Assembly: GCF_001267885.1 (NCBI RefSeq)
Contig: NZ_CP012382.1
Coordinates: 4,885,001-4,949,000, forward strand
Length of the DNA: 64,000 nt
Origin: Streptomyces ambofaciens ATCC 23877
Lineage (GTDB): Bacteria > Actinomycetota > Actinomycetes > Streptomycetales > Streptomycetaceae
Direction of reading: 5' to 3'
Part shown: positions 25,021 to 34,995 of the stretch, one piece after another
Layout: each line of letters starts with the position of its first letter
Numbering within the stretch: position 1 is the stretch's first letter
Notes under the pieces: generated by a model
What the model saw: the letters and a program-made list of their open reading frames with translations, nothing else
What the model was told of the DNA's origin: nothing
The model's database searches: none
Made by a program: the position numbers and the translations under genes

Positions 25021-25763
25021 CGGGGCACCCGTCGCGGGGGTGCCGCGAGGACCATGAGGTCGTCCTCCCGTACGAGGTCGAAGCGGAGCGCCATGGAGAC
25101 CAGCGACTCCTTCTTGCCGTTGAGCCGCGCGCCCGCCTCCGCCGTCTCCGGCCCCGGCTTCAGGCGCAGCTTCACCGCCAGGTAGTCGATGTTCCACTGG
25201 ACGGTCGTGCGCGAGGCGGCCGGCCAGCCGGGCCGCAGCCGCTCGACGACCTGTTCGACGGTCGGCAGCGGCGCGTGCGGCGCCCCGCGCAGCCGCGGCT
25301 CGCACAGGGCGGCCAGGACGGCGAAGTACCGCTTGGTGCGGTCGACGGAGAAGGCCGGGGCGGTCGGCTCGCCGTCGGTGCCGTCCTCGGCGCGCAGGTA
25401 GTCGTGGCGCGGCGCCCACACCTCGACCGGCAGCAGGTCGCCCGCGGCGGGCAGCACGATCCGGGAGAACTCGAAGGGCACCGGGGCGTCCAGCCGGCCC
25501 GGCGCGACCTTGATGTGCTCGCCGGCGCCCTCCGGGTTCTCCACCACGTACGTCTGGTGGGCCGAGAGGTTGCTCACGGTCCAGAAGGTGCCGTGCGCGG
25601 TGATCTCACCCGCTCTGCGGGACACCCCGTCGTGCGCGATCAGCAGGCCGCCCTCGGGCACGGCCCGCCCGAAGACGAGCCGTTCGCCGGGGGCGAGCCG
25701 GAGTTGGGTGCGGGTGCGTTCGTCCTCCGTGGTCGGCGGAGGTACCACGATGATGCTGTACAA
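25017..25763 (-). CDS. FHA-domain protein, partner of the adjacent kinase
   Basis: A 248-residue protein with a forkhead-associated, phosphothreonine-binding domain at ~5-110 (LVFGRAVPEG, DGVSRRAGEI, WTVSNLSAHQTYV carry the usual GR, SR and N-S elements). The C-terminal ~100 residues (TVEQVVERLRPGWPAASRTTVQW) look like a winged-helix-like module. It is translationally coupled to the kinase by a four-base overlap, so it is a likely substrate or effector of that kinase. The start is a TTG at 25763 with GGGGAG seven bases upstream. Confidence 0.85.
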   Translation of the reverse strand: MYSIIVVPPPTTEDERTRTQLRLAPGERLVFGRAVPEGGLLIAHDGVSRRAGEITAHGTFWTVSNLSAHQTYVVENPEGAGEHIKVAPGRLDAPVPFEFSRIVLPAAGDLLPVEVWAPRHDYLRAEDGTDGEPTAPAFSVDRTKRYFAVLAALCEPRLRGAPHAPLPTVEQVVERLRPGWPAASRTTVQWNIDYLAVKLRLKPGPETAEAGARLNGKKESLVSMALRFDLVREDDLMVLAAPPRRVPR

Positions 25764-25815
25764 GGTGCGTCTCCCCGTGCCTGACGGCTGCCCGGGCCAG
25801 ACTATTGCGACGCAC

Positions 25816-25855
25816 CAGGGCCGTGCCCCCCTCGTAAGGGTGAGACACGGCCCTG
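25816..25855 (-). terminator. Hairpin after the Gly/Gln-rich membrane-protein gene
   Basis: A 10-bp perfect stem (CAGGGCCGTG/CACGGCCCTG) with a 20-base loop, between the stop at 25890 and the FHA start. It separates the membrane-protein gene from the FHA-kinase transcript. Confidence 0.6.
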
Positions 25856-25889
25856 TGACGTGATTGGCGAGAAAGCGTTCCGCGGTGGG

Positions 25890-26477
25890 TCAGTAGCGCG
25901 GGCGCTTGAACCAGGCGGCGCCGTTCGCGTTGCCGGCGAACACCGCGATCAGGATGCCGAGCACCAGGTGGATGATGCCGAAGATGGTGAACGGGTAGAC
26001 GGCGAGGACCGCGGTCAGGATGCCGAAGACCAGCGCGGTCACGCGCAGGCCGCTGCCCCCGGACGCGAACTTCACCGCCAGGACGGCCGCCCACACGCCC
26101 CAGGCCAGCGCCAGCACCGCGAAGCCCCACAGCGCGCCGGTCGGGTAGTCGGCCAGTCCCTCGAAGGCGGGGTCGTCCTTGGCCTGGTCGACGGCGACGG
26201 CCGAGAAGGCGAACAGGGCCGTGCCGATCACCTGGAAGCCGACGATCACCCAGAGCATGACCCGGGCGGCACCGACGGTTCCGGGCATCGTGGTGGGAGC
26301 GCCGCCGCCGTAGGGCTGCTGCACGGGCGGCGCCGACGGGTAGCCGTAGCCGGGCTGTCCCTGCTGCTGGGGATAGCCGTAACCGGGCTGGCCCTGGGGC
26401 GGCTGCTGCGGAGGGCCGTAGCCCGGCTGCTGGCCCTGCGGCGCACCGTAGGGGTTGTTCGGGTCGCCGAAACTCAT
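25890..26477 (-). CDS. Gly/Gln/Pro-rich membrane protein
   Basis: A 195-residue protein. The N-terminal ~70 residues are repeats rich in Gly, Tyr, Pro and Gln (QPGYGYPQQQ type). Four hydrophobic segments follow from ~75 to 180, resembling small Streptomyces DUF4190-like membrane proteins. The ATG at 26477 has GGAGGAAG about ten bases upstream. Function unknown. It is divergent from folD across 327 bp. Confidence 0.75.
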   Translation of the reverse strand: MSFGDPNNPYGAPQGQQPGYGPPQQPPQGQPGYGYPQQQGQPGYGYPSAPPVQQPYGGGAPTTMPGTVGAARVMLWVIVGFQVIGTALFAFSAVAVDQAKDDPAFEGLADYPTGALWGFAVLALAWGVWAAVLAVKFASGGSGLRVTALVFGILTAVLAVYPFTIFGIIHLVLGILIAVFAGNANGAAWFKRPRY

Positions 26478-26804
26478 GGCGGGACTTCCTCCGTCGCTGT
26501 CACGTGCGGGGACGACGCGCGGCCCGGCTCGGAGGAGGTACGTCGTTGCGGTTCGTCCCCCCGGTACGGCCCCGCGGCACTGTGCACCCCAATCGTTCTT
26601 GACCGGTCTCTCGCTTGTCCAGCCCGGCAACGAGGTGTTGTGCAAGTGCAACAACGTCGATCACGGGCGGAGACGCGGGGACGCGTTCCGCAATGTCGTT
26701 TTGGTGCTGCTTTGGTGGCGGGTGGGCGCCCGGGCGGTGCCCGCCCACCGTCCGGATCATGACCGGATTGGAACCCGGGGCCGGTCATCCGCGAGGATGG
26801 GGGT
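26478..26804. promoter_or_regulatory. Divergent intergenic region with an imperfect palindrome, membrane protein / folD
   Basis: Contains an imperfect inverted repeat, GTTGTGCA-AG-TGCAACAAC, at 26637-26655, where one A interrupts the right arm. No regulator is encoded next to it, and I cannot name the factor. A long GC-rich interrupted hairpin, GGGTGGGCGCCC / GGTGCCCGCCC, lies near 26719-26749. Confidence 0.4.
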
Positions 26805-27659
26805 ATGACCGCCCAGATTCTCGATGGCAAGGCCACCGCAGCCGCGATCAAGTCCGAACTGACCGCCCGCGTGGCGGCGCTGAAGGAGAAGGGCGTCACG
26901 CCCGGCCTCGGCACGATCCTCGTCGGGGAGGACCCCGGCAGCCAGAAGTACGTAGCCGGCAAGCACCGCGACTGCGCCCAGGTCGGCATCGCCTCCATCC
27001 AGCGCGAGCTGCCCGCCACGGCGACGCAGGAGGAGATCGAGGCGGTCGTCCGCGAGCTGAACGAGGACCCTGCCTGCACCGGCTACATCGTCCAGCTCCC
27101 GCTGCCCCGGGGCATCGACGAGAACCGCATCCTGGAGCTGATGGACCCGGACAAGGACGCCGACGGCCTGCACCCGATGAACCTCGGCCGTCTCGTCCTG
27201 AACGAGCCGGCCCCCCTGCCCTGCACCCCGAACGGCATCCTCACCCTGCTGCGCCGCCACGGTGTGGAGATCAAGGGCGCCGAGGTCGTGGTGGTCGGCC
27301 GCGGTGTCACCATCGGCCGCCCGATGCCGCTGCTGCTCACCCGGCGCAGCGAGAACGCCACCGTGACCCAGTGCCACACCGGCACCCGGGACCTGGCCGC
27401 CCACCTCAAGCGCGCGGACATCGTCGTCGCCGCCGCCGGCTCCCCGCACCTGGTCCGTCCCGAGGACGTCAAGCCGGGTGCCGCCGTCCTCGACGTCGGC
27501 GTCTCCCGCAACGCCGAGGGCAAGATCATGGGCGACGTCCACCCCGGTGTCGCCGAGGTGGCCGCGTGGATCTCCCCGAACCCGGGCGGTGTCGGCCCCA
27601 TGACCCGTGCCCAGCTGCTCGTCAACGTGGTCGAGGCGGCGGAGCGCAGTGCCGGCTGA
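26805..27659 (+). CDS. folD: Methylene-THF dehydrogenase / methenyl-THF cyclohydrolase
   Basis: A 284-residue bifunctional enzyme that interconverts 5,10-methylene-, methenyl- and 10-formyl-THF, the donor used by PurN and PurH. The catalytic Lys lies in [13 protein letters not shown], the folate-binding region in [11 protein letters not shown], and the NADP-binding fold in [17 protein letters not shown]. Length is standard. Start ATG 26805 after GGATGGGGG. It overlaps the DUF3017 gene by 11 bases. Confidence 0.97.
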   Translation: MTAQILDGKATAAAIKSELTARVAALKEKGVTPGLGTILVGEDPGSQKYVAGKHRDCAQVGIASIQRELPATATQEEIEAVVRELNEDPACTGYIVQLPLPRGIDENRILELMDPDKDADGLHPMNLGRLVLNEPAPLPCTPNGILTLLRRHGVEIKGAEVVVVGRGVTIGRPMPLLLTRRSENATVTQCHTGTRDLAAHLKRADIVVAAAGSPHLVRPEDVKPGAAVLDVGVSRNAEGKIMGDVHPGVAEVAAWISPNPGGVGPMTRAQLLVNVVEAAERSAG

Positions 27660-28188
27660 CGACACGCGCGCCGGGAGCCGGGAGCGCGCCGAAGGCCGGG
27701 AGCGCGCCGAGGGCCGAGGGCGCGCGGAGGCCCCGGAGCAGGCGGAGGAACTCACCGTCCGGGACCCCGTCAGCGCGCCCGACGCCGAGGGCAGGCCGCG
27801 GCGGGCCACCCGCCGGTTCCCGCTCTTCACCCGTGACACCGCGCGCCCCGAGGGCGGCGGCCGGGCCGCCACCGCCGACGCGCCGGCGCCCGCCCGGCAG
27901 TGGCCGATCCTCCTCGTGGTCGGCCTGGTCGGGATCGGCCTGCTGCTGAGCGCGCTGGACGTGTTCCGCTGGGGTCTGGTGCTGATCGGCGCCGCGCTGC
28001 TGTGCGGCGCCGTGCTCCGCTGGCTGCTGCCCGACGTCGGCATGCTCGCCGTGCGCTCGCGCTTCACGGACATCGCCACCTACGGCGTCCTCGGCCTCTC
28101 CATCGCCCTGCTGGCGCTGATGGCCCAGCCGGACCCGCTGCTGGAGATCCCGTTCCTGAAGGACACCCTGCACTTCACGGTGAGCTAG
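27649..28188 (+). CDS. DUF3017 membrane protein
   Basis: A 179-residue protein with a charged, repetitive N-terminus ([17 protein letters not shown]) and three hydrophobic segments between ~88 and 160, which I recognise as DUF3017. The GTG at 27649 lies inside the folD 3' end with GGCGGAG upstream, so translation is coupled. The folD-DUF3017 pair is common in Streptomyces; function unknown. Confidence 0.8.
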   Translation: MPADDTRAGSRERAEGRERAEGRGRAEAPEQAEELTVRDPVSAPDAEGRPRRATRRFPLFTRDTARPEGGGRAATADAPAPARQWPILLVVGLVGIGLLLSALDVFRWGLVLIGAALLCGAVLRWLLPDVGMLAVRSRFTDIATYGVLGLSIALLALMAQPDPLLEIPFLKDTLHFTVS

Positions 28189-28198
28189 GGACCGGGCA

Positions 28199-28239
28199 CG
28201 GCGGCCCGTCCTCCACCCCCGTGGAAGGACGGGCCGCCG
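28199..28239 (+). terminator. Hairpin terminator after folD-DUF3017
   Basis: A 14-bp stem (CGGCGGCCCGTCCT and complement), with further CCAC/GTGG pairing in the loop, starting 11 bp after the stop. Confidence 0.85.
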
Positions 28240-28578
28240 CCGCGACCAACCCTCCTGCACGCGGAACGCCCTGTTCAACGCCTGTCAGGCCGCTGTGGCA
28301 CGGAAGTGACCGTTCCGCTACTCCGTCACGCGCGCTGTGAAAAACAGGGTTCGGTGCGGGGCACGGCAACGCCGGTGGGACACTGGACCGCGGGTCGACA
28401 GGCGTGCGACGGTGCATGCCCGCGGCCCCTGTGCTCCTGTGCGCCCCCACCCCGGGAACTGAGATCCTGACCGGGCGCATCCCTGTGGGTAGCCAGAACG
28501 AGGACTCCGCGCGGGACGCCGCGCGCGAGGACAACGGGGAACGAACAGCACGTCACCGGGGGGAAGAGGGGGGAAGCA
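28240..28578 (+). other. Upstream region of the XRE/DUF2690 gene
   Basis: About 340 bp with no supported gene. Its last 30 bases are purine-rich, with GGGGGGAAGAGGGGGGAAG just before the start codon. I cannot assign promoter boxes. Confidence 0.4.
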
Positions 28579-29865
28579 ATGCCTCGTTGGAAGGCCTTGC
28601 CGGATGAACTCGATCCGCAGATCAAAGAGTTCACCAGTCAGTTGCGCCGGCTCGTGGACCGCAGCGAGCTCAGCATCGCGTCGGTGGCCGACGCCACGGG
28701 TTACAGCAAGACGTCCTGGGAGCGCTATCTGAACGGCCGGCTGCTGGCGCCGAAGGGCGCCATCGTGGCCCTGGCCGAGGTGACGGGCACCAATCCCGTC
28801 CACCTGACCACCATGTGGGAGCTGGCGGAGCGTGCCTGGAGCCGCTCGGAGATGCGCCACGACATGACCATGGAGGCCATCCGGATCTCGCAGGCGCGGG
28901 CCGCGCTCGGCGAGCTGGGCACGCCCGCGGCCGCGTCGGGCACCGGCGGCAGGAGCGGCCGGGGAAGCCGCTCCGGCCGCCACGGCGGGGGAGCGACGGC
29001 CACGCCCGGGATCGCCGGGCCGGCCGGTGTCGCGCCCACCCTGCCGCCGGCGGTCCCCGTGCAGCCGACGGCCGCCGACAGCCCCGACTCCGCCGTCGGC
29101 ACGGCACGGGGCGGCGGTGCGCCGAGCTCCTCCTCCCTCCCGTCCTCCGGCGGCACGACCGACGGCAACTCGTGGAACATGGCCGGGTACCGGGGGCCGG
29201 CGCCGACCGGTGACCGCACGGCGCGGCCCGGGCACCCGGCGGGCACCCGCGAAGCGGCGGGACCCGCGGCCCCGCCGGTCACCCCCGCACCGGGCCACCG
29301 GGGGCCTTCGGGAGCGCACGGCGAGCCCCCGCGCGGCGGCTCCCGCTCGCGGAACGGGTCCGCCGGGGGCGGCAGCAAGCGGATGATGACGTTCGTCGCG
29401 GGTGTCGTCGGCGTGCTGGTCGTGATCGCGGGCGCCTTCTTCCTGCTGGGCGACGGCGGCGACAAGAAGAACGAGGGCGCCGAGTCCTCCCCGTCGCCGA
29501 CCGTGAGCTCCGACCCCGCGCTGCCGCCGGGCGTGAAGTGCAGCGGCGACGCCTGCACCGGCAAGGACCCGGAGATCATGGGCTGCGGCGGCGACCTGGT
29601 GACCACCGCCGCGACCGCCACCGTCGGCACGGCCGCCGTCGAGGTCCGCTACAGCAAGGCCTGCGGCACCGCGTGGGCCCGTGTCACCCAGGCCGCCCAG
29701 GGCGACGAGGTCCAGGTGAGCGCGGACGGCAGGAACGCCCAGACGGGCACGGTCACCGGGACCGGCGACACCGTCGCGTACACGCCGATGGTGGCGGTGA
29801 AGTCCCCGGCCGACGCCGAGGCGTGCGTGACGCTGGCGTCGGGCCGGAAGGGCTGCACGGAGTGA
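28579..29865 (+). CDS. XRE-type HTH protein with a transmembrane segment and C-terminal DUF2690
   Basis: A 428-residue protein. The helix-turn-helix lies at ~18-65 (LSIASVADATGYSKTSWERYLNGR). A ~190-residue Gly/Pro/Ser-rich linker follows, then a transmembrane segment at ~271-292 (MTFVAGVVGVLVVIAGAFFLL) and a ~110-residue outside domain with five or more cysteines (KCSGDACTG, MGCGGD, KACGTAW, EACVTL, GCTE) matching DUF2690. The topology puts a DNA-binding domain inside and a Cys-rich sensor-like domain outside. The ATG at 28579 follows GGGGGGAAG. It stands alone, with no obvious partner. Confidence 0.85.
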   Translation: MPRWKALPDELDPQIKEFTSQLRRLVDRSELSIASVADATGYSKTSWERYLNGRLLAPKGAIVALAEVTGTNPVHLTTMWELAERAWSRSEMRHDMTMEAIRISQARAALGELGTPAAASGTGGRSGRGSRSGRHGGGATATPGIAGPAGVAPTLPPAVPVQPTAADSPDSAVGTARGGGAPSSSSLPSSGGTTDGNSWNMAGYRGPAPTGDRTARPGHPAGTREAAGPAAPPVTPAPGHRGPSGAHGEPPRGGSRSRNGSAGGGSKRMMTFVAGVVGVLVVIAGAFFLLGDGGDKKNEGAESSPSPTVSSDPALPPGVKCSGDACTGKDPEIMGCGGDLVTTAATATVGTAAVEVRYSKACGTAWARVTQAAQGDEVQVSADGRNAQTGTVTGTGDTVAYTPMVAVKSPADAEACVTLASGRKGCTE

Positions 29866-30185
29866 CCGCCGGAGCGTGACCGGCAGCCGGTGAGCGTGCG
29901 GCCGCACACCGCGGGCAGGCCTCCTGCGGGCCGTGCCCTCGGTGGGGCCGCGGCGCGGGCCGGTAGCCGCACGGCAGCCCGGCCCCCTCCCGCGGTGGGT
30001 GCGCGGTGCCCCGGACGGCCCGGAAAATAAAATCCGCCCCCGGCAGGCATGGCTCGCGTCATGTCGGGCACGCGAGAAGTACCCCCACGGGAGTCCGGCA
30101 ACGGCACCCCCGAACGGCGGTCGCCTTCGCCCCTCCTCTCCCGGACAGGCGGCCGCCTCATTCATGTCCCGGCCCGCACCTCGCC

Positions 30186-30243
30186 GGGACACCCGGGCGG
30201 CCCACCCCGTATCAGGGACACCCGGGCGGCCCACCCCGTATCC
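30186..30243. repeat. Two tandem 29-bp repeats upstream of mdh
   Basis: Units 30186-30214 and 30215-30243 are identical over 28 bases (GGGACACCCGGGCGGCCCAC then CCCGTATC) and differ only in the last base. A third, diverged half-unit follows. With no spacer, this is a tandem duplication, not CRISPR. Confidence 0.95.
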
Positions 30244-30328
30244 AGGGCACCCGGAGGACCCGGAGACGACCTGTGGGCCGGGCCACACCGGCCCGGACGT
30301 CCCGGGCACCGCGGGCGCGATAGCCTGA

Positions 30329-31405
<1,077 letters not shown>

Positions 31406-31447
31406 CCCACCCACGCCGCCGCCGGACCGCGTGTCCGGCCCGGCGCT

Positions 31448-31492
31448 CGCACCGGTCCCCGGCACCGCCACGGCGGTCCGGGGACCGGTGCG
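31448..31492 (+). terminator. Hairpin terminator after mdh
   Basis: A 15-bp perfect stem (CGCACCGGTCCCCGG and complement) whose 15-base loop itself pairs (ACCGCC/GGCGGT), giving a long rod 43 bp after the stop. Confidence 0.85.
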
Positions 31493-31607
31493 TTCCCCCT
31501 CGGCGCCCTGTTGACGTTCCGGTCTCGCGGGCCCCTCGCCTCCCCTATGCTGATGCCCCGTCACATCGTCCGTCGTCGACGGACTTCACGCGCATCGGGG
31601 GATCGGC

Positions 31608-33374
31608 GTGAGCACCGCCTACGTGCCGCAGCAACCACAGCAGGGCAACGCGGGGACACCGCCGGAACCCCCGCCCGTTCCGCCGTACGCCAGCGAGGCC
31701 ACCCGGCTGCTGTGTGCGGGCGCCTATCTCGACCCCGCCTACCGGGACCGCGTCATCGAGGAGCTGTACCTCGACGAGCAGCGGATCGTGGCGCCGTCGC
31801 TCGGCTTCGACGCCGCCCGGGTCCTCGCCCACGCCCTGCGGGCCCGCCGGCAGGAGCTGCTGTGGTCCGCGGCCGTCATCGGCCTGTGGGTGGTGGGCCT
31901 GCCGCTCAGCGGCTGGCTGCTCGCCTTCTTCGTGTGGCCCAGCGTGCTGCTCGCCCTCGCCCCCTGGCTCAAGGGCCGCGCCGAGCGGCCGCCCCTGTAC
32001 CGGCGGCTCGCGGCCTTCGTGGCGCGCTGGTGGGGCCGACTGCAGTTCGCGTTCTTCCTGTTCGCGCTGGTCGCCTTCGCGTTCGGCGGCGGCGAGGACG
32101 ACGACTCCTCGTACGGCTCCTCGTCGTACGGCCTCTACGACTCGGGCGGCACCGACTGGCGGGAGGTCACCGACGTGGTGACCCCGTCCCTCGGCGACGG
32201 CACGGGCCTGATCGAGGTGTGGCAGGCCTGGTTCGGGATCGCCGTCCTGGTGCTCATCGGGCTCTGTGTGGCCGCGCAGCGCAACCAGTTCGCCCGCGCG
32301 CTCGCCGCCGAGCTGTCCCCGGGACGCTTCCCGGACGCGGCCGGGGACCCGGCGGAGAAGGCCGAGGGCGGACGGTTCCAGCGGCTGATGGGGCGCATCC
32401 GGCTGGAGCAGCACGCGCCGCTGATCATGTACAACGAGAAGCACCCGTTCTGCGGGGCGGGAGCGGCGTACGACACCTGGGTCCTGGCCGTCGAGCTGAA
32501 GCCGGACGACGAGAGGAAGCAGCAGCCGCTCAGCAACCGCGTGATCCTGGACCGCGTCCGGCCCCTGATCGAACAGCTGCGCCTGCCCTCCGAGTACGCG
32601 GGCGCCCAGGTGCGCGACCGGTTGCGCCGGCTGGAGATCGACGAGTGCGTGTTCCTCCCGGTGGAGGGCCTGCTCGACCGCGCGCAGGCCCCCTACGACT
32701 GGGAGCAGTTCGAGCAGCACCGGACGAGCGCCGTCGAGGAGGGCGCCGAGAAGCGGCGGCACTTCCTGCGGATCCGGGTCGGGGGCTGGGAGGAGGAGCT
32801 GGTCGTCACGGTCTTCGTACGCCTGCACACGCAGGGCCGGATGCTCATGCTGGAGATCGCCCCGCACGTGCTGACGCCGGTGCGCGCGGACTTCAAGGAC
32901 GCCGACCGCGCCTCCCACCGGTTCCGCAACAACAACGTGCTGGGCAAGGCGGCCGGCGCCATCGTCCTGGTGCCCGGTTCCGTGGGCCGCTCCCTGGTCA
33001 CCCTCGGCCGCGGCGCGGTGTACGGCTGGCGGCTGCTGACCGGCGGCCACACCGGCGCGCTCCCCGCTGGCCCCGCCGTCTCCGTACGGGAGCTGGCCTC
33101 GACGCCGACCGGGTCGACCTTCCAGGAGATGGACGTCAGCCGCTACCTCCGGAGCATCCAGGACCGGGTGGGGCACGGGGTGCGGCTGGCCCTGGCCGAC
33201 GCCGGCTACGAGACCGGTGAGTTCGTGCAGAAGATCGTGAACCTCAGCAACGGCAGCACCTACATCGGCAACGCCGAAGGGGCGACCTTCGCCGTCGGCG
33301 ACAAGGCCCACGTCTCGTCCAAGTCGGGCGGCCCCGCGCCGCAGAAGGGATCCGGAAACCATGGCAGCACATGA
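31608..33374 (+). CDS. Membrane protein of unknown function ending in an IGNAxGATFAVGD motif
   Basis: 588 residues. A short Pro-rich N-terminus is followed by a helical segment (~27-85) and hydrophobic segments at ~86-125, ~147-163 and ~207-225. A large, probably cytoplasmic region (~240-560) contains RVILDRVRPLIEQLRLPSEY and a CVFLPVEGLLDRAQ strand-helix unit. The extreme C-terminus carries YIGNAEGATFAVGDKAHV, which recurs at the N-terminus of the next protein. I recognise no family. The GTG at 31608 follows GGGGGATC. It overlaps the next gene by 14 bases and heads a three-gene operon. Confidence 0.7.
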   Translation: MSTAYVPQQPQQGNAGTPPEPPPVPPYASEATRLLCAGAYLDPAYRDRVIEELYLDEQRIVAPSLGFDAARVLAHALRARRQELLWSAAVIGLWVVGLPLSGWLLAFFVWPSVLLALAPWLKGRAERPPLYRRLAAFVARWWGRLQFAFFLFALVAFAFGGGEDDDSSYGSSSYGLYDSGGTDWREVTDVVTPSLGDGTGLIEVWQAWFGIAVLVLIGLCVAAQRNQFARALAAELSPGRFPDAAGDPAEKAEGGRFQRLMGRIRLEQHAPLIMYNEKHPFCGAGAAYDTWVLAVELKPDDERKQQPLSNRVILDRVRPLIEQLRLPSEYAGAQVRDRLRRLEIDECVFLPVEGLLDRAQAPYDWEQFEQHRTSAVEEGAEKRRHFLRIRVGGWEEELVVTVFVRLHTQGRMLMLEIAPHVLTPVRADFKDADRASHRFRNNNVLGKAAGAIVLVPGSVGRSLVTLGRGAVYGWRLLTGGHTGALPAGPAVSVRELASTPTGSTFQEMDVSRYLRSIQDRVGHGVRLALADAGYETGEFVQKIVNLSNGSTYIGNAEGATFAVGDKAHVSSKSGGPAPQKGSGNHGST

Positions 33375-33714
33375 GCCGAACGTGCACATCGGCAACGCGC
33401 AGGGGGCCACGTTCGCCGTCGGCGACAACGCGAACGTGACGGGCAACTACGGCACCGCGGCGTCGCGCGACCAGGCCGCCGAGGAGCTGCTGCGGGCGGT
33501 GCGGGAGCTGCGCGCCGACCTGGCCCGCATCCGGCGGACCGAGCAGACCGCCGAGCTCGACACGGCCCTCGCGGACACCGAGGAGGAGATCACCCGCACC
33601 GGCACGGCCCCCGAGGGCCGCCTCCAGCGGCTGCGGACCCTGCTCGAGGACACGCAGACCGCCCTGTCGCTGTTCGCGTCCTTCGGGACGGTGGCCGGGC
33701 TGCTGGGGATGTGA
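33361..33714 (+). CDS. Small protein with an IGNAxGATFAVGD motif and a coiled-coil-like tail
   Basis: 117 residues. Residues ~7-30 are VHIGNAQGATFAVGDNANVT, nearly the same as the end of the preceding protein. Residues ~38-100 are a charged helical, probably coiled-coil stretch (EELLRAVRELRADLARIRRT), followed by a hydrophobic C-terminus (LSLFASFGTVAGLLGM). No known domain. It starts at an ATG inside the upstream gene's 3' end, and its stop is four bases before the next gene's ATG. The shared motif suggests it assembles with the upstream membrane protein. Confidence 0.7.
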   Translation: MAAHEPNVHIGNAQGATFAVGDNANVTGNYGTAASRDQAAEELLRAVRELRADLARIRRTEQTAELDTALADTEEEITRTGTAPEGRLQRLRTLLEDTQTALSLFASFGTVAGLLGM

Positions 33715-33718
33715 ACCG

Positions 33719-34804
33719 ATGAGCGGGGGACAGCAGCGGTACTGGAACGAGTCCGCCCAGCGCTGGGAGGACACGGCGGACGGCGCGACGCCGGCCACCC
33801 CGCCCCCACCGCCCAGGCCGGGCTCCGTACCGGAAGCACCGCCCCGAACGTCCCAGGCACCCCAAGCGCCCCAGGCACCCCGACCGCCTCGGACACCCCC
33901 GCCTCCCCGGGCCCCGGACCCCGGCGGCCCACCCGGCGTCTCGGTGCCGGTGCCGGTGTCGCCGCCCGCCCCCGGTCCCTGGTCCACGCCCGAGCTGCCG
34001 TACCCGGACTCGCCGCCGCCCGGGCACCCGTCGGCCCCGGCCGCCCCCGCCGGCACCGGCGGGCCCAGCCGCCGGCTGGTGTGGTCCGTGCTGGGCGGAG
34101 CCGCCGCGGCCGGGGCCGTGGTGGCCCTCGTCCTGACCCTGGTGGTCCCGGGGGACGACGGCACGGACGACCGCGGCGGCCGGGGGACGGGGCCGGCGAG
34201 CGCGTCCGCGGATTCCCCGGCCTCCACGCCCTCGGCCCTGCGGACCGGGGAGACCGGGGAGACCGGGGCGCCCGCGCCCCCGGACGAGGCGTCGGAAGCG
34301 GTCACCGAGCCGCCCGACGGCTACGAGGTGCACGCCGACGAGGAGGGCTTCACCATCGCCCGGCCCGAGGGCTGGGTGCGCGAGGAGCTGCCCTCGGAGT
34401 ACGGCATGGGCGTGGTCAACTACCGCAGCTCCGACGGCGGGCTGCGATTGCAGGTCTACCAGGTGGCGGAGGCCTCGCCCGACGCGTCCTTCGAGCTGTT
34501 CCTCTCCGACGCCACCCCCAAGGCGGACGGCTTCCGGCAGCTCTCCCTGGAGACGCTGGACGACGGCGACTTCACCGGCTCCCGGCTGGAGTACCTCGTC
34601 GACTCCATCAAGGGGGAGCCCGACATCGGGCCCTGGCACGTCGTGGACGAGCGTTTCCTGGCCGCCGACGGCGAGGTGTACGCGATCGCCGCCTACGGAG
34701 CCGACGCGGACGGCCGGGAGGACGAGCGCGAGCTCCTGCGGACGGCGCTCGGCCACTTCTGCCCGCCGTCCACCACCTGCGCGCCGGCGACCGGAGACCA
34801 GTAA
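33719..34804 (+). CDS. Membrane-anchored protein with a Pro-rich cytoplasmic tail and an extracellular domain
   Basis: 361 residues. The N-terminus MSGGQQRYWNESAQRWED is a short Trp-containing module and is followed by ~90 Pro-rich residues. A transmembrane segment lies at ~119-141 (LVWSVLGGAAAAGAVVALVL), then a Ser/Thr/Glu linker. A compact outside domain (~200-350) starts GYEVHADEEGFTIARPEGW, resembling the lipoprotein-like domains of Streptomyces sensor proteins, and ends with a Cys pair (CPPSTTC). Third gene of the operon; function unknown. Confidence 0.7.
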   Translation: MSGGQQRYWNESAQRWEDTADGATPATPPPPPRPGSVPEAPPRTSQAPQAPQAPRPPRTPPPPRAPDPGGPPGVSVPVPVSPPAPGPWSTPELPYPDSPPPGHPSAPAAPAGTGGPSRRLVWSVLGGAAAAGAVVALVLTLVVPGDDGTDDRGGRGTGPASASADSPASTPSALRTGETGETGAPAPPDEASEAVTEPPDGYEVHADEEGFTIARPEGWVREELPSEYGMGVVNYRSSDGGLRLQVYQVAEASPDASFELFLSDATPKADGFRQLSLETLDDGDFTGSRLEYLVDSIKGEPDIGPWHVVDERFLAADGEVYAIAAYGADADGREDERELLRTALGHFCPPSTTCAPATGDQ

Positions 34805-34894
34805 CCGGCAACATGCCACCCCTCCCTCGCGACGTGGGTGATTCCTTCCGTTCCGTCCGCTTGTTCCGTGACTCGGCACACTTCCGGACCGGGA

Positions 34895-34910
34895 TCCGCA
34901 TGCATGCGGA
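34895..34910. promoter_or_regulatory. 16-bp perfect palindrome upstream of the betaine operon
   Basis: TCCGCATGCATGCGGA, centred ~93 bp before the aldehyde-dehydrogenase start in the 191-bp gap. It is a candidate operator for osmotic or choline control. No regulator gene is adjacent, so the binding factor is unknown. Confidence 0.45.
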
Positions 34911-34995
34911 GCACAAGGGCATGTGCTCCCGGTCCCGTGGACGACACGCGTGTGACTCACGGGCGCTGAACAGGAACGGAAGGCATTCATCGATC

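Noticed and set aside
30186..30243. CRISPR repeats upstream of mdh
   Set aside because: Only two contiguous units with no spacer; a tandem duplication explains them.
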